Program-made: the position numbers and the translations under genes | NCBI RefSeq assembly: GCF_001586215.1 | Contig: NZ_CP014634.1 | Location: 62,001-126,000 of the forward strand | DNA length: 64,000 bases | Reading direction: 5' to 3' | DNA from: Corynebacterium simulans | Lineage (GTDB): Bacteria; Actinomycetota; Actinomycetes; Mycobacteriales; Mycobacteriaceae | The notes under the pieces: model-generated | Databases searched by the model: none | Told to the model about the DNA's origin: nothing | Seen by the model: the letters and a program-made list of their open reading frames with translations, nothing else | Shown: positions 53,652 to 62,110 of the stretch, piece after piece | Numbering within the stretch: the first letter of the stretch is position 1 | Layout: each line of letters starts with the position of its first letter

Positions 53652-53667
53652 TGTGTGTTTCATCACA
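53652..53667. promoter_or_regulatory. GlxR/CRP-like site
   Basis: TGTGTGTTTCATCACA matches TGTGA-N6-TCACA at 9 of 10 conserved positions. It lies about 1.2 kb from the nearest start codon on the minus strand and 1.4 kb from acn on the plus strand, but at a CRP-like distance from the predicted promoter at 53603-53631. Confidence 0.6.
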
Positions 53668-54176
53668 CTACTAGTGAAATCTCCACGCAAACCCCCTTTA
53701 GCAGCCCCTCCCCCACCGCTTGTCAAGTCAGGGTGGTTGACTAGATCCCCTACCCCACTCTTGGAATTTGACACTCGCCAGACCAATTTCGACATCCGCC
53801 GGCGCCCAGATGTCCACAATCCCATAGCCGCCAGATGGGCATGGATTGGTTTCCGCTTTAACTAAAGGGCGCAAAACGATCGCCTCGCCCAGCGTTAAAT
53901 GGGAGGCAAATTCCCAACGGATTGAGGTCCAGATCCGCGCGAGATCGATGGCTCAGGTGTAGCCAGATCGGTAAATTTAATGGCCAACTTTCGGGTTGAT
54001 TGCAACCGCACGGTTCCCCTCATTCGGCACCCGGTGACCCCGACGGTTCACTCAGGTTCTGGGGATAGTTTTTCGAACAAATCTAAGTCTCATAGTTTCC
54101 GAAACGCTGAAAACGAGAGAAATCTTCGAGCTTCGGTTGAACCGAGGTTCGGCGGACAATCGTCCCACCGTTGGGC

Positions 54177-54674
54177 CTAGCCCATTTTCTCGGAACGCGT
54201 TTCACGCCTTGATGCAGACCTGAAAGCTATCCAAGCAACGGCGAGCGCGAGCACCATCATAATGGCGGTGAGAAACACCGAATGGACGTCAAACCTATCT
54301 ATGCCATCATAAAAGCGTTCAAGGAGCTCAACCTGATCGATACCCCTAGGAATCTTGCGTTGCACCGCTTCCAGTTCCGCACGCGACAGCGAGCTACTCA
54401 CGGCAGAGACATGCGAAGGCACTTGAACAATGACGGTATCTAATCCCGTGGCATTTTGAAGATCGACGGCAAGGTTGCGGCTTTCTGCCGCAGTGGCGGT
54501 GTAGTCATCCACAACAGCAACGCCATGGCCGGCATGCAACGCCGCAGAAATGGAGTCCTGAACGGATTGATCGTTGGCCAGGTCCGCATTAGTAAAGGCG
54601 GAGCCATCCGCACGTAGCTGCGCGGCGAGGTCAGCGATATCAATCACCGGAGATTCGGCGCTTTCCACACTCAT
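54177..54674 (-). CDS. DUF6676 (Rv1476-like) membrane protein
   Basis: 165 aa. The soluble N-terminal domain (DIADLAAQLRADGSAF, HAGHGVAVVDDYTA, TGLDTVIVQVPSHVSA) is followed by one C-terminal membrane helix (SVFLTAIMMVLALAVAWIAF) and a basic tail, so a tail-anchored protein with a TPM-like or related fold exposed on one face. Function unknown. Strong Shine-Dalgarno GGAGGAGGGG before ATG 54674. Conserved neighbour of acn and ripA genes in Corynebacteriales; here its downstream region is the 1.76-kb gap. Confidence 0.8.
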   Translation of the reverse strand: MSVESAESPVIDIADLAAQLRADGSAFTNADLANDQSVQDSISAALHAGHGVAVVDDYTATAAESRNLAVDLQNATGLDTVIVQVPSHVSAVSSSLSRAELEAVQRKIPRGIDQVELLERFYDGIDRFDVHSVFLTAIMMVLALAVAWIAFRSASRRETRSEKMG

Positions 54675-55068
54675 TGCTCCCCTCCTCCACTTCGGTTGCT
54701 AATGCTGCCTTGCCGTAACCCACCCTATAAATAGCAACCCATGGGCGCCCGTGAGCGAGCAGCTTCGATTTATAAAGTATCGCTGCCATCATCGGGACCG
54801 CCTATGTGACGCGCGGAACTTTCCAAAAAGATGAAACAGAACGCTCGTACTGTTATAGTTGACACGGTCGTCGGTCGAAACCATTAGACTGGTTTCCGAA
54901 CCTTCGCGTTCTTCTCGTTTCCAGCGCCTTGGCCTTAAACGCAAGCGCCTTATTCCTCATATATATGTGAACCATATATGTGAACATGGAAAGTGGCGGC
55001 TTACCTTTAAGGCGGTAGAGCTGGAAACCATGAACTTTTGTTCTGACAAACAAGGAATGGAGCTCCCT
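54675..55068 (+). other. Divergent acn/DUF6676 intergenic region and long acn leader
   Basis: 394 bp. It carries the DUF6676 ribosome site at its left end, the AcnR operator and acn -10 (54837-54859), and then about 200 nt of acn 5' untranslated RNA. In that leader the 12-mer ATATATGTGAAC occurs twice (54961-54972 and 54974-54985, 13-nt period). No further gene is seen. Confidence 0.7.
54837..54859 (+). promoter_or_regulatory. AcnR operator overlapping the acn promoter
   Basis: CAGAACGCTCGTACTG (54837-54852) fits the published AcnR consensus CAGnACnnncGTACTG at every defined position. TATAGT (54854-54859) follows directly as the -10, so bound AcnR would block RNA polymerase. Confidence 0.9.
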
Positions 55069-57885
55069 GTGACTGAAAGCCTAAACTCCTTCGGTGCCAA
55101 GAAGACTCTTGACGTCAACGGCAAGTCCTATGACTACTTTGACATCAACGCAGTCGCTGGCCTGGAGAAGCTGCCTTACTCCCTGAAGGTGCTTGCTGAG
55201 AACCAGCTGCGCTACGAGGACGGCAAGAATGTAACCAAGGATCACATCAACGCACTTGCTAACTGGGATCCGTCCGCTGAGCCGGACACCGAGATCCAGT
55301 TCACTCCGGCACGTGTGCTGATGCAGGACTTCACCGGTGTTCCGTGTGTAGTCGACCTCGCCACCATGCGTGAGGCAATCTCCGCTCTGGGTGGCAAGCC
55401 AGAGCAGGTTAACCCGCTGAACCCGGCAGAGATGGTCATCGACCACTCCGTTATCGTTGAGGCCTTCGGTTCCGCAGAAGCGCTCGAGAAGAACGTTGAA
55501 ATTGAGTACGAGCGCAACCAGGAGCGCTACCAGTTCCTGCGTTGGGGTGCTGAGAACTTCTCCAACTTCCGCGTTGTCCCACCGGGAACCGGCATTGTCC
55601 ACCAGGTCAACATCGAGTACCTGTCCCGCGTCGTCTTCGACAACGACGGTGTCGCATACCCAGATACCTGTATCGGTACCGACTCCCACACCACCATGGA
55701 AAACGGCCTGGGCATCCTGGGCTGGGGTGTTGGCGGCATCGAGGCTGAGGCTGCAATGCTCGGCCAGCCGGTCTCCATGCTTATCCCGCGCGTTGTCGGC
55801 TTCAAGCTGACCGGCGAGATCCCAGTCGGCGTTACTGCAACCGACGTCGTTCTAACCATCACCGAGATGCTCCGCGAGCACGGTGTTGTCCAGAAGTTCG
55901 TTGAGTTCTATGGCAATGGCGTTAAGTCCATTCCGCTGGCTAACCGCGCAACCATCGGCAACATGTCCCCAGAGTTCGGCTCCACCGCCGCAATCTTCCC
56001 GATTGACGAGGAAACCATCAAGTACCTCGAGCTCACCGGTCGCCCAATGGAGCAGATCGAGCGCGTCGAGGCTTACGCCAAGGCGCAGGGCATGTGGCTG
56101 GAGCAGGACGCTCCAGAGGCAGAGTACTCCGAGTACCTCGAGCTGGACCTGTCCACCGTTGTTCCTTCCATCGCCGGTCCGAAGCGCCCACAGGATCGCA
56201 TCCTGCTGTCCGAGGCAAAGGAACAGTTCCGTAAGGATCTGCCTACCTACGCAACTGGCGACGTCGTCGTTGACGAGTCCTCCCTTGAGGCAAAGCGCAT
56301 GACCTCCGAGGGCGACGCTGACGAGGCGCTCGTTGACGTCACCGGCGGTCTGAACAACTCCCGCGAGGGCCACGGCGAGTCCGCAGCTAAGGGCGGCTCC
56401 GGCCGTCAGTCCAATCCAGTTACCGTCACCTCCCCGAAGGGCGGCGAGTACACCCTGGACCACGGCATGGTTGCAATCGCTTCTATCACCTCTTGCACCA
56501 ACACCTCTAACCCATCCGTCATGGTTGGCGCTGGCCTCATCGCCCGCAAGGCTGCTGAAAAGGGCCTGACCTCCAAGCCATGGGTTAAGACCATCTGTGC
56601 ACCGGGTTCCCAGGTTGTTGACGGTTACTTCCAGCGTGCAGACCTCTGGAAGGACCTTGAGGCTCTGGGCTTCTACCTCTCCGGCTTCGGCTGCACCTCC
56701 TGCATCGGCAACTCCGGCCCGCTGCCGGAGGAGATCTCCGCTGCCATCAACGAGCATGACTTGGCTGCAACCGCAGTCCTGTCCGGTAACCGTAACTTCG
56801 AGGGACGTATCTCCCCAGACGTCAAGATGAACTACTTGGCTTCCCCAATCATGGTTATCGCTTATGCTATTGCCGGCACCATGGACTTCGACTTCGACAC
56901 CCAGGCTCTGGGTCAGGATCAGGACGGCAATGATGTCTTCCTGAAGGACATCTGGCCTTCCTCCGAGGAGATCGAGGACACCATCCAGAAGGCAATCTCC
57001 CGCGAGCTCTACGAGGCTGACTACGCTGACGTCTTCAAGGGCGACGATGCATGGCGCTCCCTCGATGTGCCAGAGGGCGAGACCTTCGACTGGAACGAGG
57101 ACTCCACCTACATCCGCAAGGCACCGTACTTCGACGGCATGCCGGCAGAGCCGACCCCAGTCGAGGACATCAAGGGCGCTCGCGTTCTTGCCAAGCTGGG
57201 CGATTCCGTCACCACCGACCACATCTCCCCTGCTTCCTCCATTAAGCCGGGCACCCCTGCTGCTCAGTACCTGGATGAAAACGGCGTTGAGCGTCAGGAC
57301 TACAACTCCCTCGGTTCCCGTCGTGGTAACCACGAGGTCATGATGCGTGGTACCTTCGCCAACATCCGTCTGCAGAACCAGCTGGTCGACGTTGCTGGTG
57401 GCTACACCCGCGACTTCACCCAGGAAGGCGCACCGCAGTCCTTCATCTTCGACGCTTGCGAGAACTACAAGGCAGCTGGCATCCCGCTGGTTGTTATCGC
57501 TGGCAAGGAGTACGGCACCGGTTCTTCCCGTGACTGGGCTGCTAAGGGCACCAACCTGCTTGGCGTCAAGGCTGTCATTACCGAGTCCTTCGAGCGTATC
57601 CACCGCTCCAACCTCATCGGTATGGGCGTTATCCCACTGCAGTTCCCAGAGGGCGAGTCCCACGAGTCCCTCGGCCTAGATGGCACCGAGACCTTCGACA
57701 TCGAAGGCATCTCTGCTCTCAACGAGGGTGGCATCCCGAAGTCGGTTCACGTAACCGCTACCAAGGAATCTGGCGAGACCGTCGAGTTCGACGCTAAGGT
57801 CCGCATCGATACCCCGGGTGAGGCCGACTACTACCGCCACGGCGGCATCCTGCAGTACGTGCTGCGCCAGATGGTTAAGGCTTAA
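55069..57885 (+). CDS. acn: Aconitate hydratase (aconitase A)
   Basis: 938 aa monomeric IRP/AcnA-type aconitase interconverting citrate and isocitrate in the TCA cycle. Cluster cysteines are in [13 protein letters not shown] and [12 protein letters not shown]; substrate arginines in [11 protein letters not shown] and NFEGRISP. The C-terminal swivel domain is complete. I start at GTG 55069 (GGAG 6 nt upstream); the ATG 12 bp earlier has its AAGGA touching the start codon. Expression is expected to be repressed by AcnR at the upstream operator. A terminator separates it from acnR. Confidence 0.96.
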   Translation: MTESLNSFGAKKTLDVNGKSYDYFDINAVAGLEKLPYSLKVLAENQLRYEDGKNVTKDHINALANWDPSAEPDTEIQFTPARVLMQDFTGVPCVVDLATMREAISALGGKPEQVNPLNPAEMVIDHSVIVEAFGSAEALEKNVEIEYERNQERYQFLRWGAENFSNFRVVPPGTGIVHQVNIEYLSRVVFDNDGVAYPDTCIGTDSHTTMENGLGILGWGVGGIEAEAAMLGQPVSMLIPRVVGFKLTGEIPVGVTATDVVLTITEMLREHGVVQKFVEFYGNGVKSIPLANRATIGNMSPEFGSTAAIFPIDEETIKYLELTGRPMEQIERVEAYAKAQGMWLEQDAPEAEYSEYLELDLSTVVPSIAGPKRPQDRILLSEAKEQFRKDLPTYATGDVVVDESSLEAKRMTSEGDADEALVDVTGGLNNSREGHGESAAKGGSGRQSNPVTVTSPKGGEYTLDHGMVAIASITSCTNTSNPSVMVGAGLIARKAAEKGLTSKPWVKTICAPGSQVVDGYFQRADLWKDLEALGFYLSGFGCTSCIGNSGPLPEEISAAINEHDLAATAVLSGNRNFEGRISPDVKMNYLASPIMVIAYAIAGTMDFDFDTQALGQDQDGNDVFLKDIWPSSEEIEDTIQKAISRELYEADYADVFKGDDAWRSLDVPEGETFDWNEDSTYIRKAPYFDGMPAEPTPVEDIKGARVLAKLGDSVTTDHISPASSIKPGTPAAQYLDENGVERQDYNSLGSRRGNHEVMMRGTFANIRLQNQLVDVAGGYTRDFTQEGAPQSFIFDACENYKAAGIPLVVIAGKEYGTGSSRDWAAKGTNLLGVKAVITESFERIHRSNLIGMGVIPLQFPEGESHESLGLDGTETFDIEGISALNEGGIPKSVHVTATKESGETVEFDAKVRIDTPGEADYYRHGGILQYVLRQMVKA

Positions 57886-57929
57886 GGTCTTCACACCATC
57901 TAATTCCTAGGTAAAACCCTAGGTAGAGC

Positions 57930-57963
57930 GGGGACCGCAAGTTATCTTGCGGTCCCCCTTTTA
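57930..57963 (+). terminator. Terminator of acn
   Basis: GGGGACCGCAAG (57930-57941) pairs with CTTGCGGTCCCC (57946-57957), 4-nt loop, followed by CCTTTT. Lies 45 bp after the acn stop. Confidence 0.9.
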
Positions 57964-58039
57964 GACTTGACCAGGGGAATCCAAGCTCCGGTTAGAACTT
58001 AATATTTTTAACTTGCCATCTAGAAGAAACGGATTTTCT

Positions 58040-58612
58040 ATGCCCATCGTGAGTGATGCTGAGCTCAACCGACGTCGACATGACATCCTCGTCGGTGCAC
58101 GCAAGTGTTTCGCCGAGCATGGCTACGAGGGAGCTACGGTCCGCCTTCTAGAAGAGGCCACGGGCAAGTCCCGCGGCGCCATCTTCCACCACTTCGGCGA
58201 CAAAGAGTCATTGTTCTTGGCGCTGGCGCGTGAAGACGCTGCCCGCCAGGCGGAGGTCGTTGCGAATAACGGCTTGGTCGAAGTAATGAGTGAAATGCTC
58301 CGCCACCCAGAGCGCCACGATTGGCTGGCTACTCGGTTGGAGATCTCATCGCTGCTGCGGACCGATCCTTCGTTCCGCGCGCGGTGGGTGGACCAACAAT
58401 CGGTGCTTTCCGACGCAGTCCGTGCCCGCCTACAGTCCAACGCTGAGGAAGGTCGAATGCGCGACGACGTCAGCGTGGACACGTTGGTGCTCTACCTCGA
58501 GACCTTCATGGATGGCTTCATTTCCCGCCTGGCTCTCGGTGACCACGCTGGTCTTAGCGCTGTGCTAGACCTCGTGGAGCAAACCATCCGTAAAGATAAA
58601 GCGGGTGCCTAG
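58040..58612 (+). CDS. acnR: TetR-type repressor of aconitase, AcnR
   Basis: 190 aa. The N-terminal helix-turn-helix region (FAEHGYEGATVRLLEEATGKS-RGAIFHHFGDKESLFLALARE) and the all-helical ligand domain closely resemble AcnR of C. glutamicum, which represses acn and binds citrate-Mg. Start ATG 58040; an in-frame upstream ATG at 58013 would add nine residues not seen in that family. It follows the acn terminator, so its expression depends on read-through or a promoter in the 150-bp gap. Confidence 0.94.
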   Translation: MPIVSDAELNRRRHDILVGARKCFAEHGYEGATVRLLEEATGKSRGAIFHHFGDKESLFLALAREDAARQAEVVANNGLVEVMSEMLRHPERHDWLATRLEISSLLRTDPSFRARWVDQQSVLSDAVRARLQSNAEEGRMRDDVSVDTLVLYLETFMDGFISRLALGDHAGLSAVLDLVEQTIRKDKAGA

Positions 58613-58617
58613 CCGGC

Positions 58618-59286
58618 TTAAATACTGCTGACTGGATTCTCGCCATCGATGAAAGCCAACGGGCTAGCCGGAAGGCTCTCGCGGCCAACAACTTCAGTAA
58701 TCACCTCGGCAACCAGCTCACGGCTAGTCTGGCCGTGAGGATTCGTATCCTCGATTACCTCGATGCCGCCCGCTGGCTCTTCCGTAAGCGCAGAAGGGCC
58801 GAGGATGACATAGTTCAGTTCAGAAGAATTCAGGCGGTTGTCTACCGCCTTCTTTGACTCAACGTAGGCGTACCAAGACTCATCATTGGGATCGGTCTCG
58901 TTGTGCGTTGCGCCAACGTAGGAGATCATCACGTAATCAGGTACCTTTTTGCCCTCTGCTTTGAGCAGCTCTAGGGCGTCGATAGTTGCCATTGCGCCAT
59001 CGCGATCTACAGCCCAGGTAAGGTCTGCGCCGCCACGTCCGCCGTTACCGGCACCCCACACCACGACGTCGAAGTTTGCGAAGAGCTCAGCCCATTCTTG
59101 CGCGCTGGTTTTTGTGATGTCCTTCAGCACTGCGGTAGCGCCTAGGTTTTCAATCTCTTCCACTTGGGACTCGGAGCGGATCAGCGAATGAACGCTGTGG
59201 CCCGCTTTGACCATCTTCGGGGTGGCAAGCAGACCGACCTTTCCGTGTCCGCCAATGTACAGTACTTTCTTTTTCGTCAAAGTCAT
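58618..59286 (-). CDS. Atypical NAD(P)-binding SDR-family protein
   Basis: 222 aa. KVLYIGGHGKVGLLATPKMVKAG is an atypical SDR cofactor loop (GGxGxVG), followed by the VVVWGAGNGGRGGADLTWAVD segment and WYAYVESKKAVDNRL, where YVESK supplies a Tyr/Lys pair. Similar proteins (NmrA/BVR-B-like) reduce small molecules or act as redox sensors; the substrate is unknown. TACGGT (59293-59298) ends 6 nt before ATG 59286. It converges on acnR (stops 5 bp apart) and is divergent from the ACT-domain gene. Confidence 0.82.
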   Translation of the reverse strand: MTLTKKKVLYIGGHGKVGLLATPKMVKAGHSVHSLIRSESQVEEIENLGATAVLKDITKTSAQEWAELFANFDVVVWGAGNGGRGGADLTWAVDRDGAMATIDALELLKAEGKKVPDYVMISYVGATHNETDPNDESWYAYVESKKAVDNRLNSSELNYVILGPSALTEEPAGGIEVIEDTNPHGQTSRELVAEVITEVVGRESLPASPLAFIDGENPVSSI

Positions 59287-59323
59287 GGCCCCACCGTACG
59301 TGAAAGGCGATAGAATTTAATCC

Positions 59324-59593
59324 ATGATTGCCATCATGACTGTTACCGGTGCGGATAGCACCGGAATTATCGCTTCTGTTACAACCAGTCTCGCTGAACT
59401 TGGAGTCAACATCGTTGACGTCTCCCAGACCTTGATGTCTGGCTTCTTCACGATGATTCTGCGCGTGGAATTCGATGAATCGCAGGTTACGATTCAGCAG
59501 ATTCAGGAGGCCATGAACAAGGTGGGTGAAGACATTAACCAGTCCATCCGCGTTCAATCCGAGGCGCTGTTTACAGCGATGAACGAGATCTAA
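59324..59593 (+). CDS. ACT-domain protein (UPF0237 family)
   Basis: 89 aa single ACT domain: [22 protein letters not shown] at the N-terminus and [20 protein letters not shown], the usual beta-alpha-beta-beta-alpha-beta layout for small-ligand (amino acid) binding. It lies 2 bp before the UPF0210 gene, an association conserved across bacteria, so it probably regulates or senses for that partner. TAGAAT (59311-59316) plus 7 nt precedes ATG 59324: leaderless start. Confidence 0.9.
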   Translation: MIAIMTVTGADSTGIIASVTTSLAELGVNIVDVSQTLMSGFFTMILRVEFDESQVTIQQIQEAMNKVGEDINQSIRVQSEALFTAMNEI

Positions 59594-59595
59594 AT

Positions 59596-60960
59596 ATGCT
59601 CAATCGATTCAATACTGCAAGCATCCTCGACACAATCGAGATGATCGATAAGTACCGTCTCGATATCCGTACCGTCACCATGGGCATCTCGCTGCTTAGC
59701 TGCACGCGCTCTTCTATGGACGCTACAGCACAGGCTGTCTATGACTTGGTCACCGAGCGTGCCAAGCACTTAGTTGAGGTCTGCGAAGGCATCGAGCAAG
59801 AGCTCGGCATCCCGATCGTGAACAAGCGCATCTCGGTGACCCCGGTCAGCCTGATCGTTGCTGGGGTCGACGGCGACCCAGTCGAGGTAGCCAATGCGCT
59901 CGATCGCGCAGCGGCTGAGACCGGTGTGAACTTCGTCGGTGGTTACTCTGCTCTCGTGGAAAAGGGCGCCACCACTGCGGAAAAGCGCCTTATCAATTCC
60001 ATTCCCGAGGCGCTTTCCACAACTGAGTTGGTCTGTTCTTCGGTGAATATTGCCTCCTCCCGCGCGGGCATCAACATGAACGCAGCCAAGCGCATGGGTG
60101 AAGTCATCAAGGAGGCCGCCGAACTGACCAAGTATCAGTCGGCGATCGCCTGCGCCAAGCTGGTGGTCTTTGCAAACTCCGTGGGCGACAACCCGTTCAT
60201 GGCGGGTGCCTTCCACGGCATCGAGGAACCGGATTGCGTGGTTTCCGTGGGCGTTTCCGGCCCCGGCGTAGTTGACCGTGCGTTGGGCAACCTCGAGGGT
60301 GCCACCCTGGATCAGGTTGCCGAGGAGGTCAAGAAGGCCGCGTTTAAGATCACGCGTGCTGGCCAGCTCGTGGGCAACATGGCCTCCGAGCGCCTTGGCG
60401 TTCCCTTCGGCATCATTGACCTTTCCCTGGCGCCAACCGCCGAGCTCGGCGATTCCGTGGCACACATTCTGGAGCACATGGGCCTTGACCAGGTCGGTAC
60501 TCATGGCACGACAGCCGCGTTGGCACTGCTTAACGACGCCGTGAAGAAGGGCGGCATGATGGCATGCTCGCGCGTCGGCGGCCTTTCGGGTTCCTTCATC
60601 CCGGTCTCCGAGGACAAGGGCATGATCGACGCAGTGCGTTCCGGTGCCATCTCCATGGACAAGCTGGAAGCCATGACCGCAATCTGCTCGGTCGGCTTCG
60701 ACATGATTGCGCTTCCTGGCGATACCTCTGCGGCAACTATTGCCGGCATGATCGCGGATGAAGCCGCCATCGGTGTGATGAACCATAAGACCACCGCAGT
60801 ACGCGTCATCCCGGTTCCGGATGCGGAAATCGGTGACGAGGTCAACTTTGGCGGCCTGCTAGGTTATGCGCCGGTCATCCCCGTGAACAAGGTGGGAAAC
60901 TCCACGTTTGTCAACCGCGGCGGCTTTATCCCCGCCCCGGTCCACGGATTCCGCAATTAA
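59596..60960 (+). CDS. UPF0210/DUF711 (PFL-like) family protein
   Basis: 454 aa, the family length. It belongs to the pyruvate-formate-lyase-like DUF711 group (segments [66 protein letters not shown]). No glycyl-radical motif is present, so it is not a PFL. Function unknown; always paired with the small ACT protein, which suggests ligand-controlled enzyme activity. Ends before a weak hairpin at 60976-60997. Confidence 0.9.
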   Translation: MLNRFNTASILDTIEMIDKYRLDIRTVTMGISLLSCTRSSMDATAQAVYDLVTERAKHLVEVCEGIEQELGIPIVNKRISVTPVSLIVAGVDGDPVEVANALDRAAAETGVNFVGGYSALVEKGATTAEKRLINSIPEALSTTELVCSSVNIASSRAGINMNAAKRMGEVIKEAAELTKYQSAIACAKLVVFANSVGDNPFMAGAFHGIEEPDCVVSVGVSGPGVVDRALGNLEGATLDQVAEEVKKAAFKITRAGQLVGNMASERLGVPFGIIDLSLAPTAELGDSVAHILEHMGLDQVGTHGTTAALALLNDAVKKGGMMACSRVGGLSGSFIPVSEDKGMIDAVRSGAISMDKLEAMTAICSVGFDMIALPGDTSAATIAGMIADEAAIGVMNHKTTAVRVIPVPDAEIGDEVNFGGLLGYAPVIPVNKVGNSTFVNRGGFIPAPVHGFRN

Positions 60961-60975
60961 TGGCGTGTGGGTAAT

Positions 60976-60997
60976 GGTGAAGGTTTCACCCTTCACC
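60976..60997 (+). terminator. Possible terminator after the UPF0210 gene
   Basis: GGTGAAGG / CCTTCACC with a 6-nt loop, followed by GTTTCCCG. Short T tract; weak. Confidence 0.45.
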
Positions 60998-61045
60998 GTT
61001 TCCCGCGCTCCACGGATTCTCATCCTTGAGGTTTCGGGCGCTGCG

Positions 61046-62110
61046 TCAGTTCGCTAGGTTTATTTCGTCTACCTTTGCGTAGGAGGCGACCTCGGCCACG
61101 AATGCGGGATCGTGGCAGGTCAATACTATTGACGCCGATGCGGAGAGCGCGTTGTGAATGAGGCGATGGACCATCACTCTGCCACGGGCGTCGAGAAGCG
61201 TGTCCGGCTCATCAAGGATGAGAATACTGCGGCGCAGTGCCACCGCATGCGCTACCTGCGCGACCCGCAATTGCGACGCCGAGACGTCCAGTGGGTGCTC
61301 TTCTAGAGGTAGGTCAGGTATGAGATCTGGCTCCTGCACCCACGCTCCAATGGTGGGTTCGAGCACTTGGTCCATGGGCGATTGCAGCGCCATCGCGATG
61401 CTGGGATGGGCGGGTTCATTGCTGTCGAGGCCAGCGGCTGCGCGCAGCAACGTGGTCTTGCCTGAACCGTTTCCGCCACGCAGCCACAGCACTCCTCCGG
61501 GCCGCAGTTTCAAGTCCACCGGGCCAACCTCGAAAGAGCTGGATTCCGGAGCTTTGAGGTGCCACCAGCGCCTGGGTTTCGCACCGCGCTTGGCACGCAA
61601 CTGGGATATCGTGATGCTTTCCGAACTCGGAGCCACGCGGGCAAGGTCTAGATTGCCGTCTGCGCTGGAGTCATGCTCGACGAGGATGACCGCGGTTTCC
61701 TTCAGCGTTCCGAGATAACTGGCGATGCGCTCGCGTGAATCGAGATCGAGGCCCGCCCACGGCTCGACCACGATGAGCACGGGTGGCTCGGCTATCGCGA
61801 CCTGCGCGAGCGCAAGCCGGCGTGTTTGACCACCAGACAGGCTGGAGGGTTTGCGCATGCCGTCGAGGGCGACGTCGCAAAGCGCCTGCTCTATCCTGGC
61901 TTCCATGTCCTGCGGATCCATCCCAAGGTGTTCCAACGCAAGCGCTAGTTCTTCCCTGACTGTCTCGCGCAGGAGAGATACGTGTGCTGCCGCATCGGCG
62001 CCGATTACTGTGTCAACACCCAAAATCTCTGCGAGTTGATGCGCAACGTCGTCGGCATTTTCGCTAAAGCCCACGCGGACGGTCTTGCTTGTTCCTGGGA
62101 CTAAATCCAT
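61046..62110 (-). CDS. ECF-type ABC ATPase, two fused domains, first lacking Walker A
   Basis: 354 aa. Two ABC halves are fused. The first (residues about 1-150) has a signature SLSGGQTRRLALAQ and Walker B VLIVVEPWAGLD but no P-loop: the expected GxxGxGKT is replaced by GFSENADDVAHQ. The second has Walker A LRGGNGSGKTTLL and Walker B ILILDEPDTLLD but a degenerate signature DVSASQLRVAQ. The two halves therefore make one complete ATP site (second P-loop with first signature) and one dead site. I start at ATG 62110, which overlaps the stop of the T-component gene. Confidence 0.82.
   Translation of the reverse strand: MDLVPGTSKTVRVGFSENADDVAHQLAEILGVDTVIGADAAAHVSLLRETVREELALALEHLGMDPQDMEARIEQALCDVALDGMRKPSSLSGGQTRRLALAQVAIAEPPVLIVVEPWAGLDLDSRERIASYLGTLKETAVILVEHDSSADGNLDLARVAPSSESITISQLRAKRGAKPRRWWHLKAPESSSFEVGPVDLKLRPGGVLWLRGGNGSGKTTLLRAAAGLDSNEPAHPSIAMALQSPMDQVLEPTIGAWVQEPDLIPDLPLEEHPLDVSASQLRVAQVAHAVALRRSILILDEPDTLLDARGRVMVHRLIHNALSASASIVLTCHDPAFVAEVASYAKVDEINLAN

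Larger units (their letters stand above)
52414..54176. other. 1.76-kb region without a recognisable protein gene
   Basis: Between the RipA-like gene and DUF6676 (both minus strand). No frame on either strand gives a product with conserved motifs or a convincing ribosome site. What it does hold: hairpins 52547-52571 (GAGGTAGA/TCTACCTC) and 52572-52592 (GGCACA/TGTGCC) about 140 bp upstream of the hydrolase, a GlxR-like site at 53652, a promoter/terminator pair delimiting a candidate RNA (53205-53596), five C-runs (G-runs on the minus strand) at 53692-53756, and the 13-mer CGGCACCCGGTGA twice. Confidence 0.8.

Noticed and set aside
55852..57663. 603-codon open frame on the minus strand opposite acn
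   Set aside because: Antisense to a clear aconitase with high third-position GC; product has no motifs, and codon bias of acn keeps the opposite frame open.
59770..60786. 338-codon minus-strand frame opposite the UPF0210 gene
   Set aside because: Shadow of a well-supported gene; His/Gly/Arg-rich nonsense composition.
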